This document shows, piece by piece, positions 33,624 through 45,540 of a stretch of DNA of 64,000 nucleotides (position 1 is the stretch's first letter; each line of letters begins with the position of its first letter). The notes beneath the pieces are model-generated. The model saw only the letters and a list, made by a program, of their open reading frames with translations. It searched no databases and had not been told where the DNA came from. This stretch comes from Mytilus trossulus (Eukaryota > Mollusca > Bivalvia > Mytilida > Mytilidae). Position numbers and translations under genes: made by a program. Location of the stretch: contig NC_086380.1 in the NCBI RefSeq assembly GCF_036588685.1, positions 53,655,144-53,719,143 of the forward strand, in the 5' to 3' direction.

Positions 33624-34020
33624 TCTTATTTATCTATGGCTCAAACCGAACGAGACGGGACAAAAAGGGATAAAAACTCACTTGGTAATATATTTATAAT
33701 GGGCTTAATATGAGTCAGAAAAGAGTAGAATAGTGGGTCGCGTTGGGGTATAAGCATGACGCTGAATTGCCGATTTTTTGTAAGCGCGACACGTGAAAGT
33801 CAAATTATTGTGTCGTGAAAACGAGAAATAAAGTATAGCGGGACACGGCAAATTTCAAAAAATGAGAACTGCATAGTATAAGCGGGATACGGGAATCTGT
33901 CAAAGCAGTAAGCGGGATCAGGTATCAGAACCCCCCCCCCCCCCCCCAAATGAGACCCCAGCATTTGATATTTATTTATCTTCATCATATTGGTACAGTC
34001 ATGCCGTCAATAACAAATGT
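33624..34020 (+). repeat. Repeat-like region with GCGGGA-type motifs and poly-C
   Basis: Recurring TAGCGGGACACGG, TAAGCGGGATACGGG and TAAGCGGGATCAGG phrases at ~50 base intervals suggest a degraded short tandem element. A 17-base C run lies at 33931-33947. Confidence 0.5.
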
Positions 34021-34640
34021 ATCCCATGCATGCATTTTCCTATTTTTGGTCCCTTTTTCAAGTTTGTGGTCTCCAAATTTATAGACAAAAGTCCTTATGG
34101 ATATTTTGGGTTCTTTGACATTCTGAATCTAACCGTGTATCCAGTTTGGGGATTTTTTGCCAAGTTACCGAAATAGCCCACTTAGAGGTCCAAAGTGTCT
34201 ATAAGATCATCAAACATGAATTGTAGCATGCATGTCGTGTACAATTACCCAAATATGCACTGTTTGACCTCTGTGGTAGTATCCACTCGCGGATCTAGAA
34301 ATTTTCACAAGTAGGGCCTAATAACTGCCTAAGAGGGGGCCCGCTCCTCGGCTCCAATGATTCCATCTAAAAGTTACCAAATGTTTTCCAAAAAAGGGGG
34401 CAACCCCCTGTCCTCCCTAAATCCTCCTCTGGTATCGAGCTTCGCATTACGGATTTTTTTGTATCAAGGGTGCTCTACGCCACGTATCAATGCAAACAAA
34501 AAAGTTCTCCCACACACCTTACATTTCATGTTTTAATGACTGTGGATAGTTTATGTCACATACTGTTTCACCTTATACAGTAAAAATCATGCAAGCAACA
34601 ATCGAGTCAAAAACATTTATTCTACCAAAAACTGAGTTTT
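34021..34640. other. Decayed repeat-like sequence, no gene
   Basis: Around 34280-34440 the phrases GATCTAGAAATTTTCAC, AAGAGGGGGCCCG and AGGGGGCAACCCCCTG look like a degraded repeat. No ORF is supported. Confidence 0.35.
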
Positions 34641-34826
34641 TCAGAATATGGAAATTAAAGCAGTTGAGGGTACAACTGGGAAAGTTAATCTTTTATAAGC
34701 TTTTCTGTCACCATTGCGTTTCAAGATGCATATTTCTCTGTTCGCAAGTGTATGTATTGCGTGGAAGATAACGTCCTCAAATGTACTCGTCTCTATTTTA
34801 CACAGACTGCACCTAAACTCCGCCAT
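34641..34826 (-). CDS. Possible zinc-finger-like N-terminal exon
   Basis: A 61-codon minus-strand ORF starts MAEFRCSLCKIETSTFEDVI and continues FHAIHTLANREI, with a C-X2-C then H-X2-H arrangement close to, but not exactly, a C2H2 finger (histidine spacing is short). Then come a basic LKRNGDRKAYKRL stretch and a FPVVPS motif. I have a vague memory of similar mussel ORFs beginning this way, followed by a longer disordered region. No continuation past the stop at 34641 was found, so it may be a fragment of a dispersed family. Confidence 0.3.
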   Translation of the reverse strand: MAEFRCSLCKIETSTFEDVIFHAIHTLANREICILKRNGDRKAYKRLTFPVVPSTALISIF

Positions 34827-37339
34827 ATTAATCTTTGACTTAAAAAAAATACAGAAATGTATTTTTTTTTTTTTTTTTAATTAAGGAAAAACGTAATTTG
34901 AAGAATACAAATTGACATTTTGAGAAGCGTTTTTGTTACAAGTGTGAAAAGTTATATATTTGATAAAGAAGGAATGAGGAGTTTGTATTTCAATTTGAAA
35001 ATACATTTATTATAAATTCTAAAGTCATCAACTAAGTTTTTTCATTTGTTTCAAGTGCATTTATCACATAATTCTACAATAAGAATTCCTCGCATCTTCG
35101 AAAATTCCACAGCAACAATGACTGCACTAACAGTGATAATTCATCGCATCTATATAGTTGAAATGGATCGCTTTCAATAATCGATATGCTATATTATGTT
35201 GCTTTTATAACACTTATTTGAACTTTAATGCTATGTGTGTACATAATATAGACATATCACAATGAAAATATGTAAAAACTTTCCTTCAAATCAATTAATT
35301 TGGTATTTTCAAAACGTAAACAAATACAGTTTTCCCATGATCCTTTATTCTACAATTGACATACCCGCATATAACAGTGAAAATGAACTAGCTGAATTCG
35401 CACTTTATATACACTGGTAGGGGAAATAACTCAGATAAAGTAATTTTATTGGAGAAATTGTTCTGAATTTACTTATCGACAAATTATACAAATGCAATGT
35501 CCCGAAAATTAACTTGTAAAGAAACATTTTTTTTCTTTTATACGTATAATTAAGCTGTTAAACATGGTGCTGATTAGGAATATCATGGCTAGCTGATGTA
35601 TATTGTTTGCTTGTGAAAGCGATATTAATTGTTAGCAATTACCTCATTGTAAAACATTTTCTCTATGTAATCACATGGTTTGTGTTCCACTTGAATCGTA
35701 AACAAATTGCTCCATAAACAAAAAAACTATTATAGACGTTAATCCAGCGCTGGGGAAAATTTGTTCTGATAACACCTGATATGAATAGATTGTATTTGTT
35801 TTTTGTTCACCTGAATTGTTCTTATTTATTCGTTTATTTATTTAATATCATATACTTATTTTGATTCAATTTTTGCTATTGGATATTTATACTCTAAAAC
35901 CACACTCGTCGTCCCCTGCTAGCATGCTAACGTCTTGCGTTCTTTCGATGCTTTTTATGCTATCAATTAGTATTTAAGATGAATAAGTAAAAACGATCCA
36001 ATGATCGGAATTCTAACTTCAATACGAAAATATTGAACACAAATCATCCTTATATATTCAAAATAAATAACAAACACATCTTCAATGTGTTTTATATATG
36101 TATATATATTTATACATTTTTATATGGTCATACTCCTTCCGCTTCTGCTAATAAAAGTACAAGGGAAAAATTAGTCCAAAACAAGTTTCACAGAAATGTT
36201 GTTTCTTCAAGTAGCATGATATTTTCTTCCCAGATATTTTTGTTTGTATACCTCAAATCAATACCTTTATATTTTGGAAATTTCAGAATATAGCTTAAAC
36301 ATCTGTATTAATTTCAATGAGGGATTTAAACACCAAGAGAAATGCAAAAGAGTATAAAAGAGATAAACTAGTCTCTGATGGAGCCGTTCAAAAGCATTAA
36401 GTCATTGGCTCTTATAAATCAGCAGTTCAGACTTGTACAACCAGTACTTTAGCTATTGAGATATCATATGCTTGCTATGATAAAAATTTTATGTTTGTCA
36501 TGTCTTTGTGATTGTTTAACTTTTATATGATATAACAAACACTCATTCTGACTTTCACCGGAGGCAATATTCTTATAAGACTGAACACCATTTTCTATTC
36601 ATGAATAAATTCAACATCTGTTAAACGCAGCACTCACAACATAAAGCAATCTTTTTTCACATTGAGGTTAGCGAGAACAAATAATTAAAATAAAACATAA
36701 AAGTGCATAAGACAGTTTTGAGATTAATATACTAATCACTTTTCGAAAACAATAAAAAAAAAACTGAAATGAGGTTAATTGCACTATTTTGTAGGGATCC
36801 GACTAAAACTCATTCAACAATTACGTTATCTCAACTGCGAATTGAAGAGGTGCAAACTACTTTTAGAAATATTACTAATAAACGTAACGTGGACTCGTCC
36901 TCAATATGGGGATGTAGAACTTGTCATTATCCATAAAAAAAAATGTGAATGTGTACGTATATTTAAATGTAACTTCACTCGCATTCAGCAATCAAATCAA
37001 CATGTATGCCTTTTTGAAAACATGTATGAGAGTAAAATTGTCAAAACAATTGAAGCAATTAAAAAAGCATGAATCTTTCTTTTTAAAACCTACTTTGATT
37101 TTTTTGCCCATAATGGATTTAATATCATTGTTGTCAGAGTAAGGTAATCTCTGTTTTATTTATTCATATGTTTCATGTTTAGAGCACGGATGTTATAGGT
37201 TTAACATATGTCCATTTGTATTACTAGTATTTACTGTCTTTATGTATAGTTATACAGTGCTATAATTTTTATTGCTGTGTGTTGTTTGGTTAGTGTCTGA
37301 TTTGTATTCGCCAAACACCATCTTTATTGTGAAATAGCT
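34827..37339. other. No gene recognised
   Basis: A 2.5 kb AT-rich stretch. Small ORFs at 36033-36293 and 36779-37142 lack domains, splice support or codon pattern. It contains a long T run at 34861-34879. Confidence 0.4.
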
Positions 37340-37545
37340 TTCTCGTGTTTTTAAAGATTAAACCGTTGGTTTTCCTGTTTCAATATGGTTTAACACTAGT
37401 CATTTCGGGCCCCTTCATATCAGGCTGTTCAGAGTGAGTCAAGGCGCAGTGTTGAAAACCGTACTTTGATCTATAATGATTTACTTTTACAAATTATGAC
37501 TAGGTTGTAGAGTTGTCGCATTGGCACTCATATCATATATATTCC
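37340..37545 (+). repeat. Dispersed repeat family A fragment
   Basis: AAACCGTTGGTTTTCCTGTT, TTTCGGGCCCCTTCATATCA, TGAAAACCGTACTTTGATCT and GAGTTGTCGCATTGGCACTC follow the family A order. Confidence 0.75.
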
Positions 37546-38187
37546 AATACAATGAGTGAATAATAAGGCAACACAAAGCAGTTTTACAATTCGCATATAT
37601 ATAATATTAAAGTCCAAATACAAATTATCTTATTTATTCCAAATGATGATATTCGTATAGTGTGTATCTCTTCTTCTGTAAAGTACCATGATACTAAATG
37701 TTTTCAAAAACAATTACAGAATAATTACCAAAAGTAAGAACCATTATTCTAAAGGGGTTGACAATTACTATTACATCACTGTAAGGAAATTTTGTATAAT
37801 GAAAACCAGATTTCCGAGAAATGTTTACAAGTTGACGAGTAAGCAACCCATCGACACTGAATACCATATGTCCTCTATAAGTCTATAATTGTTTATTCAT
37901 TGCTTGCTATTTTTATCATCTTAGCAAGTAAATCATGTAATTCTGGACGATTTACTTTTTCATCAATATGCAATACAAATTTTAGATAAGTTAATGCATT
38001 CAGTTTAATAACGACAGATATATGAATGTCGTTATTTCATTCATTTGGTAATTTCCAGTCTTATATTTAATATATTAATTACGGTCAATTAAGTAATTAT
38101 GTTTGTAAAATTGTATTTAAAGAATTTAATAGGTTTTTTTGTTATTATAAGCACTTTGATTATATTTGTATATATACTTCGTGTTTT

Positions 38188-38573
38188 TTATTTCACTTTC
38201 ACAATTGTTAATGTAGAATACAATCCTCCGTTCATATAATACCCAGGATTGTGTACCCACACACTATCATTAGGATGTAACTGAAGTGCTAGAACAATAG
38301 TACCGGTATGATACATTGATGAAGGAGGACTACTGGAATATCCAACCCTTGTCTCCGATATTATATTATCATTCAGCATAATGTAGTAGTCACCTAGATT
38401 TGCATGGGACATGATTGAAGACGAAATAATATACAGTCCTTTTCTTTCACAAATAAACTTTCCAGTGTTTTTATAAGCTGCGAGGTTATTAATGCCAATA
38501 CTGAAGCTGACGTCGTCAAATTTCATGATGCCACTTGATGTTCCAGAGAATGTAGGATGAGCTGTCATCGCAA
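38188..38573 (-). CDS. C1q-domain-containing protein, exon 2 (C1q globular domain)
   Basis: This exon encodes residues 297-424, a full C1q globular domain. C1q-domain proteins of bivalves are secreted lectin-like recognition molecules that trimerise through this domain. The exon starts at acceptor GTCTTTTTCAG and continues exon 1 in phase 1 (EQ-V-AMTAHPTFSG). Typical elements are FDDVSFSIG in the first strands, GKFICERKGLYIISSSI for the conserved G-F/Y-x-aromatic core, YYIMLNDNII, a GTIVLALQLHPNDSVWVH strand pair and a final YSTLTIVKV strand. An AATAAA overlaps the stop codon (38187-38192). Domain length (about 128 residues) is normal. The ligand cannot be predicted. Confidence 0.93.
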
Positions 38574-38929
38574 CTGAAAAAGACATTTTTATGACTCGTA
38601 ATTTTATTTCATATTTTTTCTGAATAAATTAAATGATAAAAAATATAACAATGTACAATATTTTTGACATATACAGTATTTTCTTTCTACAAACAAAATT
38701 AAAATCTTTATCATGTTTATAAACTTTGATAAACAACCGATTTTTTCAAAAATATAACTATGTAATCGCATTTATGCAAATTTTATTTCTGGTTGAGCTG
38801 TTTTTTTTCTCAAGTTCTGTTAGCATTTCAACAAACAAAACCATCGGTGATTTCACATGAATTTCTATCATTTTCTATATCACCAGGTTTACACCCATGA
38901 CCAACATGAAGGGTGACACACTGGGAGTA

Positions 38930-39057
38930 GGATCTGTTACGATTCCCGAGCACCTGAGATCACAACGGTTTTTGGTGGTGTTTGTTTCACTCAGTCTTTA
39001 GTTTTCTATTTTTCCTGTTGTATATTGCTGTTTGTCTTTTCGTCTGTTTTTTAAGAT
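38930..39057 (+). repeat. Dispersed repeat family D fragment
   Basis: CCCGAGCACCTGAGATCAC, TTTTTGGTGGTGTTTG and CAGTCTTTAGTTTTCTAT match 15745-15830 in order. Confidence 0.7.
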
Positions 39058-39535
39058 TTGTTTATGCCCAACCTACGATAGTAGAGGGGAATTATGTTTT
39101 CTGGTCTGTGCGTCCGTACGTTCGTTCTTTCGTTTGTTCGTCCTTCCGTCTGTTCGTTCCGTTTCAGGTTAATGTTTTTGGTCAAGGTAGTTTTTAATGA
39201 AGTTGAAGTCCAATCAACTTGAAACTCAGTCCACATGGGCCCTATGATATGATCTTTCTAATTTTAATGTCAAATTAGTGTTTTGATCCCAATTTCACGG
39301 TTCACTGAACATAGAAAAGGATAGAGCAAAATTCAGGTTAAAGTTTTTGGTCAAGGTAGTTTTTGATGAAGATGAAGTCCAATCAGCTTTAAACTTAGTA
39401 TACATGTTCCCTGTGATATGATATTTTTAATTTACATGCCAAATTAGAGTTTCTATCCCAATTTCACGGTCTACTAAACACAGAAAATGAAAGTGCGAGT
39501 AGGGCATCCGTGTACTATGGACACTTTCTTGTTTT
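39058..39535 (+). mobile_element. Tandem-core element with two ~169 bp units
   Basis: CAGGTTAATGTTTTTGGTCA at 39165 and CAGGTTAAAGTTTTTGGTCA at 39334 begin two similar units (each with AAGTCCAATCA and TGATATGAT). They are preceded by a pyrimidine/CG microsatellite (CGTTCGTTCTTTCGTTTGTT) and end near GAGTAGGGCATCCGTGTACT. The layout matches the Helentron-like element at 10467 with different sequence, so it is another non-autonomous tandem-core family by inference. Confidence 0.65.
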
Positions 39536-39759
39536 CTTAACATTAATATTGTCGGTCTGTTTTCTTATACTTGGATTGAATAACCCTTTCATGTTTCTTG
39601 CCACCCGTTTATTTTTGTCTTTAGTTTGACTGTCTTCTTTTTGTCAATTAAGGATGTTCACTGCTCATTTTGAAAATAAACCCTTATACAACTTGTAAGT
39701 ATAAAGGCCGGAACTAAAAACTCAAAACAAATTAAATATCTGTGTTTAGAGGAGATGAG

Positions 39760-39985
39760 TTATGACAACTATCTTAATACCAAAGTTCAAATGATGTGAT
39801 TTTCAGCAGTTATAGACAAATGTAGGGCCCTTCATCCGTTAAAACACATACCATATGATAGCTATAAAAGGTTCCGACATGAAAATATGATTCAATTCAA
39901 TTGAGAAAACTAATGGCCTAATTTGTAATAAAATCGTTTGCAAAACACAAATATGACAAACATGAATCAACAACAACCACTAAAT
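39760..39985 (-). repeat. Dispersed repeat family A, reverse
   Basis: GTAGGGCCCTTCATCCGTT, AGCTATAAAAGGTTCCGACA, GAAAACTAATGGCCTAATTT and CAACAACCACTAAATTTGAA follow the reversed family A order. Confidence 0.7.
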
Positions 39986-40094
39986 TTGAATTTTGGTTAA
40001 AAAAGGATAGAGAATGATGAAAGATTCATGTAATAATTTCAAAATGTTTTTTCTATTTAAATAGTATATGTAATACAATCAGGAAAAGGTATTT

Positions 40095-40180
40095 CTCGCT
40101 ACATTGAAGACCCATTGGTGGCCTTCGGCTGTTGTCTGCTCTATGGTCGGGTTATTGTCGTTTTGAAACATTCCCCATTT
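40095..40180 (+). repeat. Dispersed repeat family B
   Basis: GAAGACCCATTGGTGGCCTT, TCTATGGTCGGGTTATTG and AACATTCCCCATTTCC. Confidence 0.75.
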
Positions 40181-40227
40181 CCTTTCATAATTTTATATAT
40201 TGATATTTCTTAATGATTTATATTTAC

Positions 40228-41116
40228 CTTGTTCGGTGCTTTCATTTATCTGTTGTTGAATCCGTGAAAACGTCAAATTGTTTAGGTTTTCAGTTTCCTC
40301 ACTTTTCTTTTCAATATCGTGTAACTGGGCAAGCGTTATATTTTCTAGTTGATTGATTTTACTGTGGGTGCGAACTTCAAGTTCATTCAGCGAATTCGTT
40401 GTCATATTGTATAACGCCAGAAAATCTTGACTACGTGCACGTTCCTTCATACTCAAAGAGTTCGTCTGTGCAGTAATAGTTTGTACAGATTGTTGTAAAG
40501 TTTTGATTTCTTTAAGTGGTTGAATGCTTCCTAACTGTTTTAATTTTGAAATTTCCTGGTCCATCAAAATAGATTTGTTTTGTAAGACTGTTGATTCCCT
40601 CCCTTGAATGGACAAATTTCCAAGAACGTCATTGAATAATCCTGTTTGCACCAGTAACAGTTCATCGAGGTATTTCGTTTTGTTTTTAAGTAACTGGTAA
40701 TCATTTTCCACCCGATTGTATTTGTTCTGCAACACAGTGTTTTCGTTTTGTAAGTTTTTGTAATTTTGCTCCAGAACTTTATTTTTTTCTTCTAACTTTA
40801 ATACATCTTCGTTAGTAACATTGTTCTTTTCAATATCTGCTAATTTCATATCCAGCAAATCCAATTTATGTTGTAGTTGAGCGGTAAGCAGAACAAATGA
40901 ATTGTCCATGTCATGTCGAAGTGTAAAAGTGTCTTGATGTAGATTTTCCATTTTCAGCTGCAGCCGTTTCTCTTCTTCATAAAACTTTGACAATGTCATA
41001 TATTGATTGGAAGGCAAAGATTGTCCTCCATTACTTTGTTGGCTATCTAAAAGGAAACCATTAATGGTAGTGAACAATATGAAATAAAGCATCAACATTT
41101 TGAACACACCCATCAT
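40228..41116 (-). CDS. C1q-domain-containing protein, exon 1 (signal peptide and coiled coil)
   Basis: The 889-base exon runs from ATG to donor CAAGGTAAATA and ends in phase 1. Joined to exon 2 it gives 424 residues. Residues 1-20 (MMGVFKMLMLYFILFTTING) are a signal peptide. From about residue 45 to 295 the chain is almost entirely coiled coil, with heptads such as LEEKNKVLEQNYKNLQNEN. It carries at least eight N-X-S/T sequons (NVT, NKT, NLS, NKS, NMT, NIT, NLT, NES). There is no collagen repeat, so trimerisation probably relies on the coiled coil. A possible acceptor (TTCATTTAG) lies just before the ATG, suggesting a separate 5' leader exon. The family is strongly expanded in mussels, where many members are haemolymph recognition proteins. 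Confidence 0.9.
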
Positions 41117-41399
41117 GTCGAATACCTAAATGAATGTAGTTTTATTCTGTTATCTATCAACGAACTTTGTTTATTTGCTTTTTGATAAGTATCACATGAA
41201 CATACTTTGGGTCTCGTTTTTATGTTATGTGTAAACTAGTGCACTTAAATAAATGCTATCTCTCAACTGAAAATATGTCAAATATTGGTTTGTCCTCACG
41301 ATGATAAATTTGATATACACAATTACTGACTTTTCTGAAAGTTATAAGTTTGTAGGTTTTTCACTTTCACATATATCATGTATATAAAGATTTCGTGAT
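41117..41399. other. Upstream region of the C1q gene
   Basis: AT-rich flank that would contain the promoter or a leader intron. No TATA box could be singled out. Confidence 0.35.
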
Positions 41400-41990
41400 G
41401 AATATTGACGAGAAAAATCCAAAACAGAAAGTCCCATCTAAAATGACAAATCTGAAACCTTGAACTCATAAAACGATAGGACAACAACTGTCATAGTATT
41501 GCCTTGGTACAGTCATTTCCTTATATAGAAAATTGTGGGTTAAACCTGGTTTTATAGCTACTTGAACCTCCCACTTGTATGACAGTCATCGTATAGAGTA
41601 CCTTTATATTTACAAAACAAATGTGAGCACAAAAAACAGACAGAAGTAAAAAAAGTAATAAATTGGAGACAGCGGTCAACATGGTGTTATTGTATTAATC
41701 ACTACGAAATCAAATTACTATTTCAACAAAAAACAAAAAATGGCATATAAACACTCTATAGACAAAGTAAATCAACTAAGTTGTATTACCACAAGTGAAC
41801 TAACGGTTAAGGTTAAAAATATAAAAGAAAAAAACATGATAACATGTAATTATAAGATGACAAGCACAGTCAGTAGAATATATACTGCAAGGCAAACACT
41901 ATTATTTATGAAGTTAAATATATACGGAATATCTAAAACAACAAAAAAGACACTAAAAAGATCTTGTCATTTGATTTTGCCATGTGATTA
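41400..41990 (+). repeat. Dispersed repeat family E
   Basis: AAACAGAAAGTCCCATCTAA, GTTAAACCTGGTTTTATAGC, ACCTCCCACTTGTATGACAG, GGTCAACATGGTGTTATTGT and AAATGGCATATAAACACT. The start resembles 20228-20300. The ORF crossing 41740-41991 is repeat-derived. I recall the phrase order from mussel genomes. Confidence 0.6.
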
Positions 41991-43120
41991 GTGATTTTCC
42001 AATTTGATTTTCCCCTGATTTCAGTTTTTTTGTGATTTCACTTTTTATTTCTTTTTTGGAATCTTTAGATGAATTATTTTTTTTAAAAAAGGTCGAGACA
42101 ATATTTAACATAAAATTTGTCATTAACGTCTGAGTGGCAGCTGTATGCCTTTGAAAACTGAATGAGTTAGGAAATATATTTTTTAGAATTTTTGTGATAT
42201 TTTCACATTTACTGAGTGGTGTGAGGAAAATATTTGTCATCACTAGTGAAATATCTGTTCTCGCCAACGGTCGGTCGACATTTGATTACGACATTAAAGG
42301 TTTTTGATCTCCTCTGAATTTCCAATTGTGACGTAATGAAAAAGGTGACCATGCATGATAGCGTCACATATAAAGAAGACGACCTTATGCAAATGTTTGA
42401 TAAAAATCAATAGAGAAACCGATTCCACCTTTTTAACTCTTGTATTAATATATTTGTTTTACTCTCAGCAGTTAAATTTTGGTTATTCAAAAAGGTCAGC
42501 AAGCCAAGCGTTTTTATTTATAATATTAAAATATTGAGAAATATCACACTTTTTGTAGTGTATATATCCCATATGCAGGTGTTGTTTGTACATGTATATT
42601 GCTTCTTAGATGGAAAAAAATATAATTTCTAAATTTATAGCATTTTTTTTTGTTTTACCATAGATTCAGGTACTATGATGACCATATTTCAAATTCTAGG
42701 TATATTTATATTTATCGTGTAGAGACGATTGGTTGTTCACAGCTTCATTGTTCCTATAAACGTACTTTGGTTGATCATTGACACAGCTTTTCAACTTATG
42801 ATTTCAACATTTTATACGAAACGTGATTACTTTAAAATGTTCTGACATAGTGTCCAGTTCCTCTCGATTAGCCCATGATAGGGTGTATTTCTCAATAGAA
42901 TCCATTACTACATGTACTATTTTGATGTCAAGTGTGAATTAATTATTCTTCCAAATCATGGGACTACAATGCTTGCTAATAGTTAATTACTTCAGTGTAT
43001 ATATTACTGAAGGATACAATATGAACAGAATGGTTTTGAAAATACAATAGCATGTGTATATGCTATCTCCTTGTTAGGAAGAAAGTTGAAAATATCAAAT
43101 TCTTTATTGGAAAAATGAAC
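41991..43120. other. No gene recognised
   Basis: A 104-codon minus-strand ORF (about 41953-42267, Lys/Asn/Ser/Thr-rich, low complexity at its C-terminus) overlaps the end of repeat E and has no domain. The rest is AT-rich and featureless. Confidence 0.35.
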
Positions 43121-43129
43121 TTAAAGTAA

Positions 43130-43330
43130 TGTCATTTTCTTATCGTGAAAGAACTCCGACCTTACAGGTACAAAAAGACGGAAAGGCGGAATATTATAAG
43201 TTATATGGTTCGCTACTGACCCCGTACGAATCCATAGAGGGTTAGTAAAATCCATAGGGGGTGAGGCCTTCGGATGACAATTTCTTTTTAAAGAAGTGTG
43301 CAATGATTGCCAATGAGACATTTCAAAGTT
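43130..43330. repeat. Degenerate dispersed repeat
   Basis: GAAAGGCGGAATATTATAAG, TGACCCCGTACGAATCCATA and ATGATTGCCAATGAGACATT. The last is the conserved terminal phrase of family A. Confidence 0.5.
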
Positions 43331-43479
43331 AAATAACGTATATCAGTTAAAGAATATCATCAAGTACCAAGCCTTTTTGTCAAAGACATGGAAAGTGTCA
43401 AATCACAGATTTAGGTGAAAATCACATTTTACGATTAGTATTGACGCCAGTTTATTCTGTTGCTATGAAAACAGGAAAA

Positions 43480-43640
43480 GAATTAATAGTGGTAACTGTT
43501 CGAGATTCATAAATCGATTAAGAAAAAAACAAATCCGGGTAACAAACTAAATCTGAGGGAAACACATAAAATATAAGAGGAGAACTACGACACAACAGAA
43601 ACACAACAGAAACATGTAACACACACAGAAACGAACTATA
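43480..43640 (-). repeat. Dispersed repeat family C, reverse
   Basis: GATTCATAAATCGATTAAG, AATCCGGGTAACAAACTAAA, CTGAGGGAAACACATAAAAT and ACACACAGAAACGAACTATA are the reverse of 18835-19120 blocks. Confidence 0.75.
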
Positions 43641-43688
43641 ATCTAACAGACTTAGACCTGACGTTGTTATCAATACCATTCTCAGATT

Positions 43689-43950
43689 TCAATACAAATA
43701 TGTAATTTTATGTCGAAAGTCAATCCCAAAACTAAATATTCGTGGTTTAATTTCTAATAATATGTTTTTAGCATTATATTTCTCCAAAGGGCTCTTATTG
43801 CTGAATATTCTGCTGACCTTTTTCAATTTAGTGGTATTGAAAGCATATACTTTGTGAAGGTCACTAACTAAAACACGCCAGGTTTCTGAACCATACAGTA
43901 GGACAGATTTTACATGATATATACAAAACAATCAACAAAACTTATATGAT
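43689..43950 (-). pseudogene. LINE reverse-transcriptase C-terminal fragment
   Basis: The minus-strand text VKSVLLYGSETWRVLVSDL followed by KVYAFNTTKLKKVSRI fits the conserved end of non-LTR retrotransposon ORF2 (the LLYGSETW motif and the following -F--- -LR-I segment). Only about 80 codons remain, with no RT palm motif (F/YADD) and no endonuclease, so it is a truncated remnant. The clade (RTE-, CR1- or Jockey-like) cannot be settled from this piece. Confidence 0.7.
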
Positions 43951-44219
43951 AGCGAACACTAATGACTTGGGATAGACATTTTTAGAGAGATTCATCAGCA
44001 AATTGCGAAAAAAACATTCTGAAACATGACTGTGTATCTCATGCAACATATCGTGGTTTGAAGTCAAGTATTTACAAAAATCACCGATGACTCATTATAA
44101 AAAAGCCAACAAATGGTGTTGTCGATAAAATTTGTCGATAGTGTAACATCGACAAAACAATACAATAAAAAGAAAAAATACAGGACAATCTCTAAAAATT
44201 ACCGGCCTACATTACAATA

Positions 44220-45540
44220 TTGTATACGTCATATAGAAAAATACCGCCGAAACACTAAATTCGTATAGAATTGGAGCAAACATATATTTGACAGATAACC
44301 GATATAATTGATACGAATATGAACTTTCTAATCAAATCTAGTCTATTTGTTTATGAAAATAAACACAGGTAACGTGACAAATATTTGTAAAACATTCGTT
44401 CAATTACATATTCTAATGGGTTTAAATTTCGTACATATGCAATGAACCATTTTCTCAAAGGTTTAAGTAGATTCGTTAAGACAATGTAAGATGCGGAAGG
44501 AGTCCGTGTGTATTGGGTTTTACTATATCAATTAAACGAAATAATCTAATGAACCAAGAAGCTAAGACTAAAATAGCAATAGTTACCAAATGTACCAGGA
44601 ATATAGTTTAGTACGCCATACGCGCGTTTTGTCTACATAAGACTCATCAGTGACGCCCATATCAAATATTTATACAGCCAAACAAGTACAAAGTTGAAAG
44701 CATTGGGGATTCAAAATTCTACAAAGTTGTGCCAAGTACGGCTTAGGTAATCTATGCCTGGGATAAGAAAATCCTGAGTTTTTCAAAAAATTCAAGGTTT
44801 TGTAAACAGATAATTTATAAAAATTACTAAAGTTGACTATAAACCTGATTAGTTGTACTGAACTTTCTATATTTTGGTGGTTAGATTAAAATTGAAGAGG
44901 AATAGGACGACCCGAACACAGTTTACTATGAAACATTGCATTTGATTATTTCTGACTTCAAGATACATGAATAGAACTTATTTTTACACTGACATAAATC
45001 AATGGATGTTAACGCAATGCTACATAATAACAGACAGACAAAAAAGAATACTGAATATCGTAAAATCCATAGAAGGTTTTATTTGGCCCTATATATGCAT
45101 GATTTAACACTTGAAATGAACGGATTTATGTATAAATTTTACATTGTTTATTTTTTTATTTTTTTAAAATAAGTGCACTTGCTGGTGGCCTCAAAGTGAC
45201 TTTGCGATAAAAACTGCCATAAAAGCGTTGTTTTTTTTTCTTTTTTGTGCATTTTTATGTACTGTGGTGATTTTGTGTCTTGGATGGATACCCCATGGAT
45301 TCTTTGGGTGTTTACCTAATACCGTTTTCTTTGTCTCCAATATCCTTCAGAATATTGTTATGCTCTAATTTGTCCAGTATCCTTGTTAAGGAATTCGTAT
45401 TCATGTATATAGTAGAGTTAAATAGGTTTCGACTGTTATCTGCTCTTTGGTCGGGTAGTTGTCTCTTTGCTAAATTCCACATTTCCATTCTCGATTTTAT
45501 CATACTACTCTTCTTTTAATATTACTACTGCACACAATTA
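44220..45540 (+). repeat. Old tandem duplication, unit 1
   Basis: Shares a long series of blocks with 45990-47480: CATATAGAAAAATAC, TAACCGATATAAT, CTTTCTAATCAAAT, AAGTAGATTCGT, ACAGTTTACTATGAAACATT, ACACTGACATAAATCAATG, AGTGACTTTGCGATAAAAAC, TTGTGTCTTGGATGGATACC and GTAGAGTTAAATAGRTTTCG. Divergence is obvious (about 15% by eye). It contains an insertion at about 44575-44850 that is absent from unit 2. ORFs are short and shared with no conserved frame. Confidence 0.8.
44575..44850 (+). repeat. Insertion inside unit 1 (dispersed repeat family F)
   Basis: TAGTACGCCATACGCGCG, GACTCATCAGTGACGCCCAT and ATTCTACAAAGTTGTGCCAA, bounded by sequence contiguous in unit 2 (GAAGCTAAGACTRAAATA). Related phrases occur at 15930-15980 and 50610-50690. 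Confidence 0.65.

Larger units (their letters stand above)
38574..40227 (-). other. Intron of the C1q-domain gene
   Basis: 1654-base intron filled with repeats: family D (38930-39057), a two-unit tandem-core element (39058-39535), a family A copy (39760-39985) and family B (40095-40180). No further exon was seen. Confidence 0.8.

Noticed and set aside
41953-42267. 104-codon minus-strand ORF
   Set aside because: Low-complexity Lys/Asn/Ser/Thr composition overlapping repeat E, with no recognisable motif.
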